DNA of 64,000 nucleotides from Seleniivibrio woodruffii (GCF_004339245.1 NZ_SMGG01000004.1:496001-560000); one strand, 5' to 3'; positions 37,195 through 45,003 are shown, numbered from the stretch's first letter. Numbers and translations are program-made. The notes: generated by a model from the sequence alone, not told the origin.

Positions 37195-37405
37195 CTTCGT
37201 CTCCAATATCGAGAAATTTCTCCCAGGTTTCCGGCTGGAACATTGAGCAGGTTTTCTTGGGAGATTTAATATACCTGTCCTCAGCCGCACATTTGAGGCT
37301 GAAGCAGGTCTTCATTTCGGGGATGAGAAGACGTCTGAAATGCACACACTGGGCGCATTTCGAGTCCTCTACTATGATATTTGTATTCTTTGATGGTTTT
37401 GCCAT
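37184..37405 (-). CDS. small cysteine-containing protein upstream of malic enzyme
   Basis: 73 residues from the ATG at 37405, with AAAGGCGG upstream. Six cysteines are visible. CAQC is followed by C-F-S-L-K-C and C-S-M-F, a pattern that could bind zinc or an Fe-S cluster; the family is not recognised. The C-terminus is very acidic (LDIGDEDED). It overlaps the malic enzyme start by 11 bp, so the two are probably translated together. An in-frame ATG at 37495 would overlap the EAL-HDOD gene and was not used. Confidence 0.65.
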   Translation of the reverse strand: MAKPSKNTNIIVEDSKCAQCVHFRRLLIPEMKTCFSLKCAAEDRYIKSPKKTCSMFQPETWEKFLDIGDEDED

Positions 37406-37433
37406 ATCCGCCTTTAAGCACAATATAGTAGTT

Positions 37434-38690
37434 TCAGATGCTGTTGTAAACGGATTGCTGTTCCGCCAGCCAGTCAAGCCCCCGGAATTTAACATCGCTG
37501 ATGTCCTCTTCGGTGAGCCTCAGCGCAGCCAGTTTGTTCCGTTTTATCTCGGAATTAGCATCGTCCACATCTTCGAGTATTGCAAGAAGATTTCCCAGCT
37601 CGCCCTTTCTCTCCAGCACAGCCTCTCTTATCAGCGGCTTAACGTTGATGGATTCCATAAGATCCTCTTTCGATACTCCGAGAACCACATCAACATAGGA
37701 CAAAAGCCCTATGAAAAAGGCATCCGCCCTTCCGGTGTAGTTCTCTCCGAAAACCTTTATGGATAAAAGTTCCAGAGTGTGGGCACGAAGCATGGCCGTT
37801 TCCAGCAGTGTGGACTTGAATATTTTTCCGCCTGTACTGGCATAGAGCATTATGGTGAGCCATTTGCGCATATTTTCACGGCCTATGAGGGTCAGCGCAT
37901 GGCGTATACTGTTTATTTCTGTCCGCAGACAATACTGGCAGGCGTTTATGAGCTTAAGAAGTTTGAGCGAAAGCTCCGGCTGAATGCGAAACTCAGCTTC
38001 CAGCTTGTCCAGTTCGGCATTCTGGGAAAGATGTGACAGAAGCCGCAGAATGACAGCTTTGCCCGGTTCGACGTTTCGCTTGTTCATAACTGTGGGTTTT
38101 TCGAAAAAGAACCCCTGAAAAAGCTCGAATCCACAGTCTCTGGAGAAATCGAAATCCCCTCTGGTCTCAACCTTTTCAGCCAGCAGCATCATATGCCGCC
38201 CGCTGAATATCTTCTCCACCCGCTCCATCTTAACCAGACAGTTCTCCTTCATGTCAACTTTGAGGTATTCAACGTAGGGGAACAGCGGCATGAACATTGC
38301 AAAATATTCGGAGCTTAGAACAAAATCATCCAGAGCGAACATATAGCCGTCTCTGTGGTAGGCGGCCACCTTCTCCACCACCTCTTTCTTGACGTTAGTG
38401 GTCTCCACTATCTCAAAAACGACCTTATCTTTGGGAAGAACGTCCAGAACGTCCTGCTCGATTATCTCTTCATCTATGTTTATGAATGCGTATTTACCGT
38501 TGGTGAGGCTTTTTATGCCGAAATTCTGAAAGATATTTACAAGCACACGGGAGGTGGCGACAACTGAATCGAATATTTCCGCTTTGTTTTCGACGTCGCC
38601 GGCCTTTCTGAACAAAAATTCATAACCAAAGACCTCTTCGTTTCTGTCCAGAATAGGTTGACGTCCCACAAGGAAATTATCAAATATCAT
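37434..38690 (-). CDS. EAL-HDOD signalling protein (YuxH/CdgJ type)
   Basis: 418 residues from the ATG at 38690. An EAL-like domain (about 1-205) begins FLVGRQPILDRNEEVFGYEF and is followed by an HDOD domain (about 210-400, with LLKLINACQYCL and ALTLIGRENMRKWL). In this family the EAL part is usually inactive. Here many catalytic positions survive (Glu in YEFL, Asn in FINID, FEIVE, ALDDF, LKVD, AEKVE, FQGFF), but the DDFGTGYSSL loop is lost. The frame runs on upstream to 39266, but that part is antisense to the HD gene and is spurious. Confidence 0.88.
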   Translation of the reverse strand: MIFDNFLVGRQPILDRNEEVFGYEFLFRKAGDVENKAEIFDSVVATSRVLVNIFQNFGIKSLTNGKYAFINIDEEIIEQDVLDVLPKDKVVFEIVETTNVKKEVVEKVAAYHRDGYMFALDDFVLSSEYFAMFMPLFPYVEYLKVDMKENCLVKMERVEKIFSGRHMMLLAEKVETRGDFDFSRDCGFELFQGFFFEKPTVMNKRNVEPGKAVILRLLSHLSQNAELDKLEAEFRIQPELSLKLLKLINACQYCLRTEINSIRHALTLIGRENMRKWLTIMLYASTGGKIFKSTLLETAMLRAHTLELLSIKVFGENYTGRADAFFIGLLSYVDVVLGVSKEDLMESINVKPLIREAVLERKGELGNLLAILEDVDDANSEIKRNKLAALRLTEEDISDVKFRGLDWLAEQQSVYNSI

Positions 38691-38789
38691 ATTCCTGCAC
38701 ACTTGTTTTTCTTTAATATAACATCCGGTAAACAAAAAATCACTATTAAACATATATATTTTTTTTCCGATACTAAAAGAGGAGGCGTT

Positions 38790-39365
38790 ATGGGACTCGG
38801 ACAATATCTTCATGCAGCCAGAAGGCTGAACCACATCAGCAGATGGGCGAGCGATTTCATGCACGTCCGTTCTTCCGTTTCGGAACACTCGTTCCTTGTC
38901 ACCCAGATCGCCCAGATGCTGGGCATCATCGAAGAGGAACACGGAAACAGCGTCAACTGGGAGATACTCTATAAAAAAGCCCTGAACCACGACGTTATAG
39001 AGGCTTTCACAGGGGACATACTCAGTCATGTTAAGAACAAAACTCCCAAGATGAAAGCCGCCGTTGCCGACATTGAAAATATGATAGTCGACGAACTGCT
39101 CTTCACAGAACTTGAGGAACCGTATAAGAAAATATACAAGAACATGCTTTTCAGCGGGAAGGACGAAACCCTTGAAGGACGCATTCTGAAATATGCCGAC
39201 TACATTGACGCAATGCTTGAATGTCTGACCGAGGTTAAGCTGGGCAACAACTCGCCGTTCAAACACAAATATCAGGAAATAAAAGAAAAATGCTCAAGAA
39301 GCGATCTGGTGAGCGTTAAATATTTTCTGGATGTTATCCTGCCGGAGATTGACGCTATAATTTAA
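38790..39365 (+). CDS. HD domain protein, YfbR-like 5'-deoxynucleotidase
   Basis: 191 residues. HD metal ligands are visible: SVSEHSFLVTQIAQ (first His), NHDVIEAFTGDI (His-Asp) and a later Asp in KYADYIDAMLE. It starts MGLGQYLHAARRLNHISRW, as in the YfbR nucleotidases that remove phosphate from dNMPs. ATG at 38790 with GAGGAGG seven bases upstream. It is divergent from the EAL-HDOD gene, with 99 bp between the starts. Confidence 0.9.
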   Translation: MGLGQYLHAARRLNHISRWASDFMHVRSSVSEHSFLVTQIAQMLGIIEEEHGNSVNWEILYKKALNHDVIEAFTGDILSHVKNKTPKMKAAVADIENMIVDELLFTELEEPYKKIYKNMLFSGKDETLEGRILKYADYIDAMLECLTEVKLGNNSPFKHKYQEIKEKCSRSDLVSVKYFLDVILPEIDAII

Positions 39366-39467
39366 CATGTGATTTTCTTCCGGTTTTTTTGTTTCAAACA
39401 CAGGTTTAATGGACTTTTGTAAAAAATAGTTATAAACTTATGTATGAAATAAGAACAGGAGGACACC

Positions 39468-40169
39468 ATGTCAGCAGCAACAGCAGAAGCAGACGTTCGC
39501 CGCTATGAATCAGTGCCCGCCAGAGGTTTTGTTTATGTGTGGCAGGCCGCAGTGCGCATAACTCACTGGGTCAATGTCCTGTGCATAATCATCCTCGTAA
39601 TGACTGGGCTCTACATGCACTATCCTTTTCTGAAACCCAATCCTGTTGACTTCCCCTATATGATGGGATACGCACGCTATATTCACTATCTGACAGGGAT
39701 AATTTTCTCCATAAGCGTATTATCCAGAATCTGGTGGGGTGTCGTTGGCAACAAATACGCCAGTTTCAGAACATTTTATAACCCGTTCAACAAAGAAGAC
39801 AGAAAGATGATAATAACCTTTGCAAAATATTACACCTTTCTTGAGCACAAACCGCCCCATCTGCTGACGCACAACCCTATGGCACAGTATGCATACATAG
39901 GTATTTTCCTGGTGTTCATGTTTCAGATGTTCTCCGGCTATGCCCTCTGGACACAGATTCACCCCGACGGTGCGTTCTATGCCTTTTTCGGTTCAATTTT
40001 CGGCATCATGTCAAACCAGTGGGTTCGCTATCTGCACTATTTCATGGTGTATATTATAGCCAGCTTCCTGATTGTTCACCTTTATGCGGCAGTTCTGGTT
40101 GACTTCAGAACCCATTCAGGCGACATAAGCTCGATTTTCAGCGGATGGAAAACGGATATTAAAGACTAG
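39468..40169 (+). CDS. hydrogenase-type di-haem cytochrome b subunit (HyaC/HupC family), orphan
   Basis: Membrane cytochrome b561-like protein that in known systems passes electrons between a periplasmic hydrogenase and quinone. 233 residues with about four membrane helices. Likely haem histidines are in RITHWVN, YIHYLTG, LHYFMVY and IVHLYAA. The residue pattern matches the Ni,Fe-hydrogenase cytochrome family, but no hydrogenase gene is adjacent, so the partner is unknown. ATG start with AGGAGG upstream. A strong hairpin follows it. Confidence 0.88.
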   Translation: MSAATAEADVRRYESVPARGFVYVWQAAVRITHWVNVLCIIILVMTGLYMHYPFLKPNPVDFPYMMGYARYIHYLTGIIFSISVLSRIWWGVVGNKYASFRTFYNPFNKEDRKMIITFAKYYTFLEHKPPHLLTHNPMAQYAYIGIFLVFMFQMFSGYALWTQIHPDGAFYAFFGSIFGIMSNQWVRYLHYFMVYIIASFLIVHLYAAVLVDFRTHSGDISSIFSGWKTDIKD

Positions 40170-40174
40170 AAACA

Positions 40175-40203
40175 AAAAGGCCCGCTTTTAAGCGGGCTTT
40201 TTT
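40175..40203. terminator. bidirectional terminator between cytochrome b and STAS genes
   Basis: GCCCGCTT-TT-AAGCGGGC (40180-40197) is a perfect 8-bp stem with a two-base centre, preceded by five A's and followed by T's. It lies between convergent genes and only 2 bp from the STAS stop. Confidence 0.9.
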
Positions 40204-40204
40204 A

Positions 40205-40522
40205 TCAGAGAGTATCGTCCTGAATTATATCGAAAATGAGATCCAGCTTCATAAGCGAAAGAACCTTCAGAATCCTTTCGGGAACGTTCGCCAGCTGCAT
40301 CTTGCCTTCGTATTCTTTAAGGTTTTTAAGAGACTCCAACAGGGTTGCCAGACCGGACGAATCCAGATAGGTCACCTGAGCAAGGTCTACTATGATCTTC
40401 ATGACCTTTTTCTTCGTCAGTTCGCCCAGAGTCGAGCGAAGTTCGGATGAGGTCAGGATGTCAATTTTGCCGTAAGGTCTGATGACCTTTGCCGTTCCTT
40501 TATCTTCTACAGTGATTTTCAT
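40205..40522 (-). CDS. STAS-domain anti-sigma factor antagonist
   Basis: 105 residues, the length of SpoIIAA/RsbV-type proteins. The phospho-serine motif is YLDSSGLATLL. These proteins bind an anti-sigma kinase or act as switch partners in other signalling chains. The ATG at 40522 has AAAGG six bases upstream; a TTG two codons earlier is possible. No kinase or phosphatase gene is adjacent, so the partner is unknown. Confidence 0.9.
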   Translation of the reverse strand: MKITVEDKGTAKVIRPYGKIDILTSSELRSTLGELTKKKVMKIIVDLAQVTYLDSSGLATLLESLKNLKEYEGKMQLANVPERILKVLSLMKLDLIFDIIQDDTL

Positions 40523-40620
40523 GACCAACCTTTGCTAATTTAAGATTGTTTAGATACATTTAAGTGTATTCTGTCAAAAAAAGCAAGCCCAATATAATTA
40601 TCATTCTGTTTAATATTATA

Positions 40621-41259
40621 CTATTTTGACAGAACCATCCATATGTAATACTCACCGGTGCGCTCGTCCAGCCATTCGTCCTGAACTTTAAAATCGGTCA
40701 GAAACTGATCTGTATTTTCTCTGGTGAGACTGCTGAGCTTCTCTCTGTAGTATTTCACCGTAGGTCTGTCAACGTTCAGCGTTTCAAGCGTAAGTTCTGA
40801 TGTAACAAGCACTTCCACCTGTTTTGCCAGATCTTTCTGAGCCATGGATCTGGCTACCCTCTTCTGAGCAGACATGCCGCCGGAGGGCTGTTTTTTGGCT
40901 ATGCCCACAGCGCCGATATAGCCGTCGTAAACAGGAGTGTAGAACCATTCCGGATAGCCGTTTTTCATGGGATATTTTGAAACCGGCTTAAGCGAGCTTA
41001 CTGTTGCGACTGTCTTTTCGGGCAGGGGCACTTTCGGTTCCTCTTTTGGGCGTATAACCGCCTGAGGTGCCGCTATCACAGGTTCACGGAGGGTCGGCAC
41101 ACCTGATTTTATATCCTCGTCCATCTCCTGCTGGGCGGCTTCGGCGTTTGCTCTCTGAACAGCTGCCGAGCTTTGCTTAACAGGGGTAACAGGTTTTTTT
41201 TCTGCCGCACAGCCGAATGCCACTGCGGCGGCTATAACTGGAATTATCAGTGCTTTCAT
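40621..41259 (-). CDS. LPP20-like lipoprotein C
   Basis: 212 residues from the ATG at 41259. A lipoprotein signal peptide ends AVAFGC (Cys17 from this start), then a low-complexity linker rich in Pro and Ala (about 20-90). The LPP20-type domain starts NGYPEWFYTPVYDGYIGAVG and ends GEYYIWMVLSK. It is clearly related to the two lipoproteins at 42448 and 42932. Its start lies 4 bp after the transglycosylase stop, so the two are in one operon. Function unknown; LPP20/FlgP-type proteins occur in outer-membrane and flagellar-disk structures. Confidence 0.82.
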   Translation of the reverse strand: MKALIIPVIAAAVAFGCAAEKKPVTPVKQSSAAVQRANAEAAQQEMDEDIKSGVPTLREPVIAAPQAVIRPKEEPKVPLPEKTVATVSSLKPVSKYPMKNGYPEWFYTPVYDGYIGAVGIAKKQPSGGMSAQKRVARSMAQKDLAKQVEVLVTSELTLETLNVDRPTVKYYREKLSSLTRENTDQFLTDFKVQDEWLDERTGEYYIWMVLSK

Positions 41260-41263
41260 ATGC

Positions 41264-42451
41264 TTACTCCGTATAATCCTTGATTTTACCGTAGACCCTA
41301 ACAATATAGTTTCTGGCCTCTTCATATCTCAGGTTGTTTCTAAGGTGATTATACACCTGATCCGGAGACATTGCATTTATGGCCGGAAGAGCTGTGTTGA
41401 CGTTATATTTATTTTTCAGATTCGGGTCGTTAAATGCATAGGCAACGTTGCCCGCCCCTGTGTTGTATGCGGCAATTGCACAGTAGAGGCGGCTTTTCGG
41501 ATCGGTTATGCCTTTGAGGTATTTGTTATAAAGGAGATAAAAGTATGCTGTGCCAACTTTGACGTTGTTTTCGGGGTTATAAAGGTATGAAGGCGCAAGG
41601 ATACGCTTTTCGCCCTCCATAAACTCCGTGGCATCAAGCCCCGCCGACTGAGGAACTATCTGCATCAGTCCGTAAGCGGGAACATATGATTTCGCCATGG
41701 GGTTAAACCTGCTCTCAGTGTATATCACAGCCATAACCAGAGCGGGATCGAGCTGGAACTGTTTCGAATAGGTCTGAACATGCGGCCTGACCTCTTCCGC
41801 TCCCTTCTTATAGATATCTTCAGGGAGTTTCACTGTCATGCTGTATACGGTTCCGCCCGTTTTTTCAGACGGCTTCTGTGAATAGTCCGCACCAGAAACA
41901 AGCTGCTTGGCCAAACCGTTCACCTGATTGTCGTTCATGGGTTTGTCCGAGTAAAGATTCTGCATTATGGGCAGAGGTTTGACTTTATCAGAGACTGTGC
42001 CGGGCACCTGTTCTTTAAGCTGTTTATCGGTGTTCACCGAAACAGGGTCACGCCCGAAGGCCGTTGCGGAATCCTCGGTTAGCAGGTCTTTGACCACAGG
42101 GGTGAAGTCGGGCTTTTTGCCGTCGGAAACCACCTGAACAGTTACGGTTCCCTTTTCAAAATCCACTATCTTCTTTATCTTATAATTATTCAGATATTCG
42201 ACCCATCTGTAGTTGTCCGAAACCTCCGCAACATCCCAAACCTTGAGAATATCACTTTTGTATTTGGCAAACTCTTTATCCATAATGTTCTTATAGGCTT
42301 CAAAGCCTTTCTGGATATCCGCCTTATAGGCTGTCCATTCGTTTTTGCTGCCCTGAAAACCGCCGTCCTGCATCTTTTTATAATCTTCAAAGCTGTCGGC
42401 AAATGCCGAAAAGGAAACCAGAAGCAGAACAGACAGAAAGAGTTTTATCAT
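41264..42451 (-). CDS. MltC-like lytic murein transglycosylase
   Basis: 395 residues. A Sec signal peptide (cut near residue 18-19) is followed by a helical region and an MltC-type N-domain (DUF3393 about 60-115, with FAKYKSDILKVW and KIVDFEKGTVTV). The SLT domain is about 220-390. The catalytic Glu is in VIYTESRFNPMAKS; YGLMQIVPQSAG and AAYNTGAGNVA are typical. Unlike E. coli MltC it has no lipobox. Residues 21-75 hold 11-residue repeats headed by aromatic residues (Phe21, Phe32, Trp39, Phe50, Phe61, Trp72). It overlaps the upstream lipoprotein gene by four bases. Confidence 0.9.
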   Translation of the reverse strand: MIKLFLSVLLLVSFSAFADSFEDYKKMQDGGFQGSKNEWTAYKADIQKGFEAYKNIMDKEFAKYKSDILKVWDVAEVSDNYRWVEYLNNYKIKKIVDFEKGTVTVQVVSDGKKPDFTPVVKDLLTEDSATAFGRDPVSVNTDKQLKEQVPGTVSDKVKPLPIMQNLYSDKPMNDNQVNGLAKQLVSGADYSQKPSEKTGGTVYSMTVKLPEDIYKKGAEEVRPHVQTYSKQFQLDPALVMAVIYTESRFNPMAKSYVPAYGLMQIVPQSAGLDATEFMEGEKRILAPSYLYNPENNVKVGTAYFYLLYNKYLKGITDPKSRLYCAIAAYNTGAGNVAYAFNDPNLKNKYNVNTALPAINAMSPDQVYNHLRNNLRYEEARNYIVRVYGKIKDYTE

Positions 42452-42867
42452 TGTGCCACCATCCAGATATAAAGCTCCTGAGTATAGGGATCTTCCCAGA
42501 TCGCCTCTATTCTGGCTCTGACCTCGGTTCCGTCAACGGTGAAAAAGGAGCTGGTCTCACCGCTGGTTGTTGTTCCTGAGGAAGTGTCGGAAACCGATTT
42601 CAGAGAAGAAAAACTCTGAACCTTAACTCCCATCTGCCTTGCAATCTCCTCCAGTGCTCTCTGAGTGGCCAGCGACTTCTGACCTGTCTTACCGTCAACA
42701 TGCACTCCGCTGACACCCACTCCGCCTATTCTGCCCTCTTTTGAAGGCGCAAAGAACCACTCCGGTTTTCCGTTTATAAGATTTATGCCGGAAGATTTTT
42801 CGGCCTGACATCCGGCAAAGACGAGGAGAAGAAGCATGGAAAGAATGGAAATGAGGATTCGTTTCAT
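42448..42867 (-). CDS. LPP20-like lipoprotein B
   Basis: 139 residues. The signal peptide ends LLVFAGC (Cys19). The LPP20-type domain fills the rest: NGKPEWFFAPSKEGRIGGVG, then QRALEEIARQMGVKVQS and the end ELYIWMVAQ, all mirrored in the lipoprotein at 40621. A Ser/Thr/Gly-rich insert (about 95-110) replaces part of the helix. ATG start; a four-base overlap with the transglycosylase gene shows co-translation. Confidence 0.82.
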   Translation of the reverse strand: MKRILISILSMLLLLVFAGCQAEKSSGINLINGKPEWFFAPSKEGRIGGVGVSGVHVDGKTGQKSLATQRALEEIARQMGVKVQSFSSLKSVSDTSSGTTTSGETSSFFTVDGTEVRARIEAIWEDPYTQELYIWMVAQ

Positions 42868-42880
42868 AAAGTTACCTATA

Positions 42881-42908
42881 AAAAAAGGGCAGTGACGAGC
42901 TGCCCTTT
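42881..42908 (-). terminator. terminator between LPP20-like lipoproteins A and B
   Basis: On the minus strand AAAGGGCAG-CTCGTCA-CTGCCCTTT (42908-42884) is a perfect 9-bp stem ending in a U run. It follows the lipoprotein at 42932 and precedes the one at 42448. It may let the first gene be made in excess, with read-through into the rest. Confidence 0.85.
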
Positions 42909-42931
42909 ATCAGTGTTAAGATTTTGATATC

Positions 42932-43498
42932 TTACTTTGCAAATTCTTTGTTGATGGCCGCATCAAGCTCGTCCTGAGCTTTCTGTGCCTGGAACTGCTG
43001 CCACAGAGCGGCATCGTTTTTCAGGCTGGATGTAACCTGCTGTTTAGTCAGGTCAGCAACTTTTTTGGCATCAAGCACAACCAGAACATACATTTCGCCG
43101 CAAGGAGACATCCAGATGTCTTTCTGGGTTGAGCCTTGCAGAGACTGGCTTGCGATCTGCTTGGAAACTGAAGAGGTCACTTTGTCGACTGTCTGAGCAT
43201 CGCCCACGCCTGTCACCTGAGTGAAATCCTTCATCATTGTATTGACTTTAACATCTATCATTCTGGCAAGTTCGCTTCTGGCGTTAGCCATTGCAGAATC
43301 TCTGGTGAACTGCATTCCGGCAGCTGATTTAGCAGCAGAGCCTACAGCGGCGATAGTGCCTTCAACATTAGGCATAAGAACCCATGAAGGAGCGCCTACA
43401 AAACAGGGATCTGCCAGTTTTTGAGGGGGTTGGGGTTTGTCGCCGCAGCCCACAAGCGCAAAAGCAAGCACAGACATTAACAGGATGAGTTTTTTCAT
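42932..43498 (-). CDS. LPP20-like lipoprotein A
   Basis: 188 residues. The signal peptide ends FALVGC (Cys18). The LPP20-like domain starts GAPSWVLMPNVEGTIAAVG and includes NARSELARMIDVKV and MYVLVVLD, which align with the two downstream lipoproteins. An extra C-terminal helix (about 140-188, rich in Gln, Lys and Ala) is probably coiled coil. ATG start with GGAGGT upstream. It is divergent from the FecR-domain gene across 164 bp. Confidence 0.82.
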   Translation of the reverse strand: MKKLILLMSVLAFALVGCGDKPQPPQKLADPCFVGAPSWVLMPNVEGTIAAVGSAAKSAAGMQFTRDSAMANARSELARMIDVKVNTMMKDFTQVTGVGDAQTVDKVTSSVSKQIASQSLQGSTQKDIWMSPCGEMYVLVVLDAKKVADLTKQQVTSSLKNDAALWQQFQAQKAQDELDAAINKEFAK

Positions 43499-43518
43499 AA
43501 GATTACCTCCGACTATCC

Positions 43519-43555
43519 TTTGACTCTTATGTAGAATTTAACACACGGAGTCAAA
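43519..43555. promoter_or_regulatory. inverted repeat in the LPP20/FecR divergent region
   Basis: TTTGACTC (43519-43526) and GAGTCAAA (43548-43555) are perfect 8-bp arms 21 bases apart. The right arm gives TTGACT on the minus strand, a possible -35 for lipoprotein A, with CATAAG as a weak -10 after 17 bases. The arms resemble the outer arms upstream of hcp. Promoter or regulator site, not decided. Confidence 0.4.
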
Positions 43556-43662
43556 TGTTTCCATATAATTTTGCGCAGAATGATATATAATAACATTGAT
43601 TATGAGGTATTTTTCACTTATCTATGAATGTGGAATACGCTAATATCGGATAGGAGATTCAT

Positions 43663-44358
43663 ATGAAAAACATCACACTCATCATTATTTGCTTATTAAT
43701 CCCCTGCTCGCTCCTTGCCGCAGAAGGCATAGGCACAGTGAAGAAATATACAGGACGCATCGAAGTATTCGACGGATCCTCACCCCGTCCGGTTATGCTT
43801 AACGCTCCCGACACTGCACTGAACATAAAAAACAAGGTTGCCTCCAAAAGAGCCTCTACAGCTCTGGTTGTGCTTAATTCAGGCGACAAAATAGCCCTTT
43901 CCGAAAATGCAGTGGTATCCTTCTCGGAAAACAACAAATATTCACCGGAAAGCGGCAGGGTGGTTTTCAGCATTAAAAAGAGAGGTGCTGAAACCGGAAC
44001 CGTTATAGTGGGGCTTAAAACCGCAGTTATCGGAGTTAAAGGAACCGAGTTCCTTATCGACGTGGCAGAAGACGGCAAAGCGAAAGTCTATCTGAAAGAC
44101 GGAGAGATATCCGTTGATTCCGTTGAAGGCGAGTTCCGCAAGCACGGCAAGGTTGTAATGGACGAATACGAGGCCTATGTCCGCAAGATGATGGGCGAAT
44201 ATGACAAATATGTTACTGAGCTTCAGAAGCAGTACACTGAATATGTTAAAACCTTTACAATGAAGCCCGGTCAGGCAATCAGCATCGACGGGCAGGATGT
44301 TAACACTCTGGACTTTGACGAGAAGACTTTAAAAGAGTTTGAACTGCTTGATATGTAA
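43663..44358 (+). CDS. exported FecR-domain protein with 11-residue aromatic repeats
   Basis: 231 residues. A signal peptide (core ITLIIICLLIPCSLLA, cut near residue 20) is followed by a FecR domain (about 50-150, with NSGDKIALSENAVVSF and TAVIGVKGTEFLIDV). A helical stretch follows, with Phe158, Tyr169, Tyr180 and Tyr191 at exact 11-residue spacing (YEAYV, YDKYV, YTEYV). No sigma factor or TonB receptor gene is adjacent, so it is not a FecI-FecR system; such exported FecR domains often act in surface or wall binding. ATG with AGGAG upstream. Ended by a hairpin. Confidence 0.85.
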   Translation: MKNITLIIICLLIPCSLLAAEGIGTVKKYTGRIEVFDGSSPRPVMLNAPDTALNIKNKVASKRASTALVVLNSGDKIALSENAVVSFSENNKYSPESGRVVFSIKKRGAETGTVIVGLKTAVIGVKGTEFLIDVAEDGKAKVYLKDGEISVDSVEGEFRKHGKVVMDEYEAYVRKMMGEYDKYVTELQKQYTEYVKTFTMKPGQAISIDGQDVNTLDFDEKTLKEFELLDM

Positions 44359-44364
44359 ATGAAA

Positions 44365-44387
44365 AAGGCGGGGCAAAACCCCGCCTT
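44365..44387. terminator. bidirectional terminator after the FecR-domain gene
   Basis: AAGGCGGGG-CAAAA-CCCCGCCTT is a perfect 9-bp stem between convergent genes, with A's before it and an AT-rich run after it. It lies 7 bp from the stop of the exported protein at 44394. Confidence 0.85.
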
Positions 44388-44393
44388 AATTAT

Positions 44394-44786
44394 TTATTTC
44401 TGAGTTACGAAAGGTCCCATCACGTTGCCCCAGGGGTTGACTCTGAGGATGAACTGGTTGCCGGAAGCATCCTTCACGAAGAAGTTATACATAGTATGCA
44501 TGCGGCCTTGGAATTCCTGAGTCTTTTCTACCTTGTAGCCTTTCAGGTTCGAAGCGATATATGCATCCACTTTTTTCTGAGCCTCTTCCTTGGTGATCGC
44601 TTTCACAGCAGGCTGACCGGGCTGTCCGGGCTGTCCGGGCTGACCGAACTGCTGACACTGACCGCATCCGCCGCCCATCATTCCATAACCTCCCATCATT
44701 CCGTTGCCTCTTCCCATGCCGCCGTATGCAAATGCCATTGTGGCTGCCAGCATCAGTGCTAAAGTAAAAATTACTGTACGTTTCAT
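44394..44786 (-). CDS. exported Met/Gly/Cys-rich protein with GQP repeats
   Basis: 130 residues from the ATG at 44786. A signal peptide (cut near residue 20, AFA) is followed by a Gly/Met/Cys-rich segment (GMGRGNGMMGGYGMMGG, then GCGQCQQ), then four GQP units and a folded domain of about 70 residues (ITKEEAQKKVDAYIASNL to NPWGNVMGPF). The Met and Cys clusters suggest a copper or other soft metal, by inference. The family is not identified; the last domain resembles PepSY-like envelope proteins. Confidence 0.75.
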   Translation of the reverse strand: MKRTVIFTLALMLAATMAFAYGGMGRGNGMMGGYGMMGGGCGQCQQFGQPGQPGQPGQPAVKAITKEEAQKKVDAYIASNLKGYKVEKTQEFQGRMHTMYNFFVKDASGNQFILRVNPWGNVMGPFVTQK

Positions 44787-45003
44787 CGTTCTTTTCCTCC
44801 TGAACGTGTCTTGATGCCATTTATAATACCAATATGCATGCCAAGATTTATATTTATGCAAAGCATTTGTAATAAAGTATTAACTTGATAATATACAAAA
44901 ACAGGGAGTATAATCATTTCTCAACAGTGTGCAGGATTTGCACAAAAACAAGTTAAAGGTTATGGTAATATTAAAAATAAGGCATGATTCAGGAAAAAAC
45001 TTA

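Noticed and set aside
38691-39266. 192-residue N-terminal extension of the EAL-HDOD gene on the minus strand
   Set aside because: It is antisense to the HD-domain gene and has no family match, while the ATG at 38690 gives a normal EAL start. The divergent region also needs room for promoters.
43663-44358. FecR protein as part of a FecI-FecR-FecA iron signalling system
   Set aside because: It has a Sec signal peptide and no membrane helix of the FecR type, and no sigma factor or TonB receptor gene is nearby.
44620-44650. short tandem repeat (about 9 bp, GQP codons) in the exported protein
   Set aside because: Coding repeat of four units with no spacers, so not a CRISPR array or a mobile repeat.
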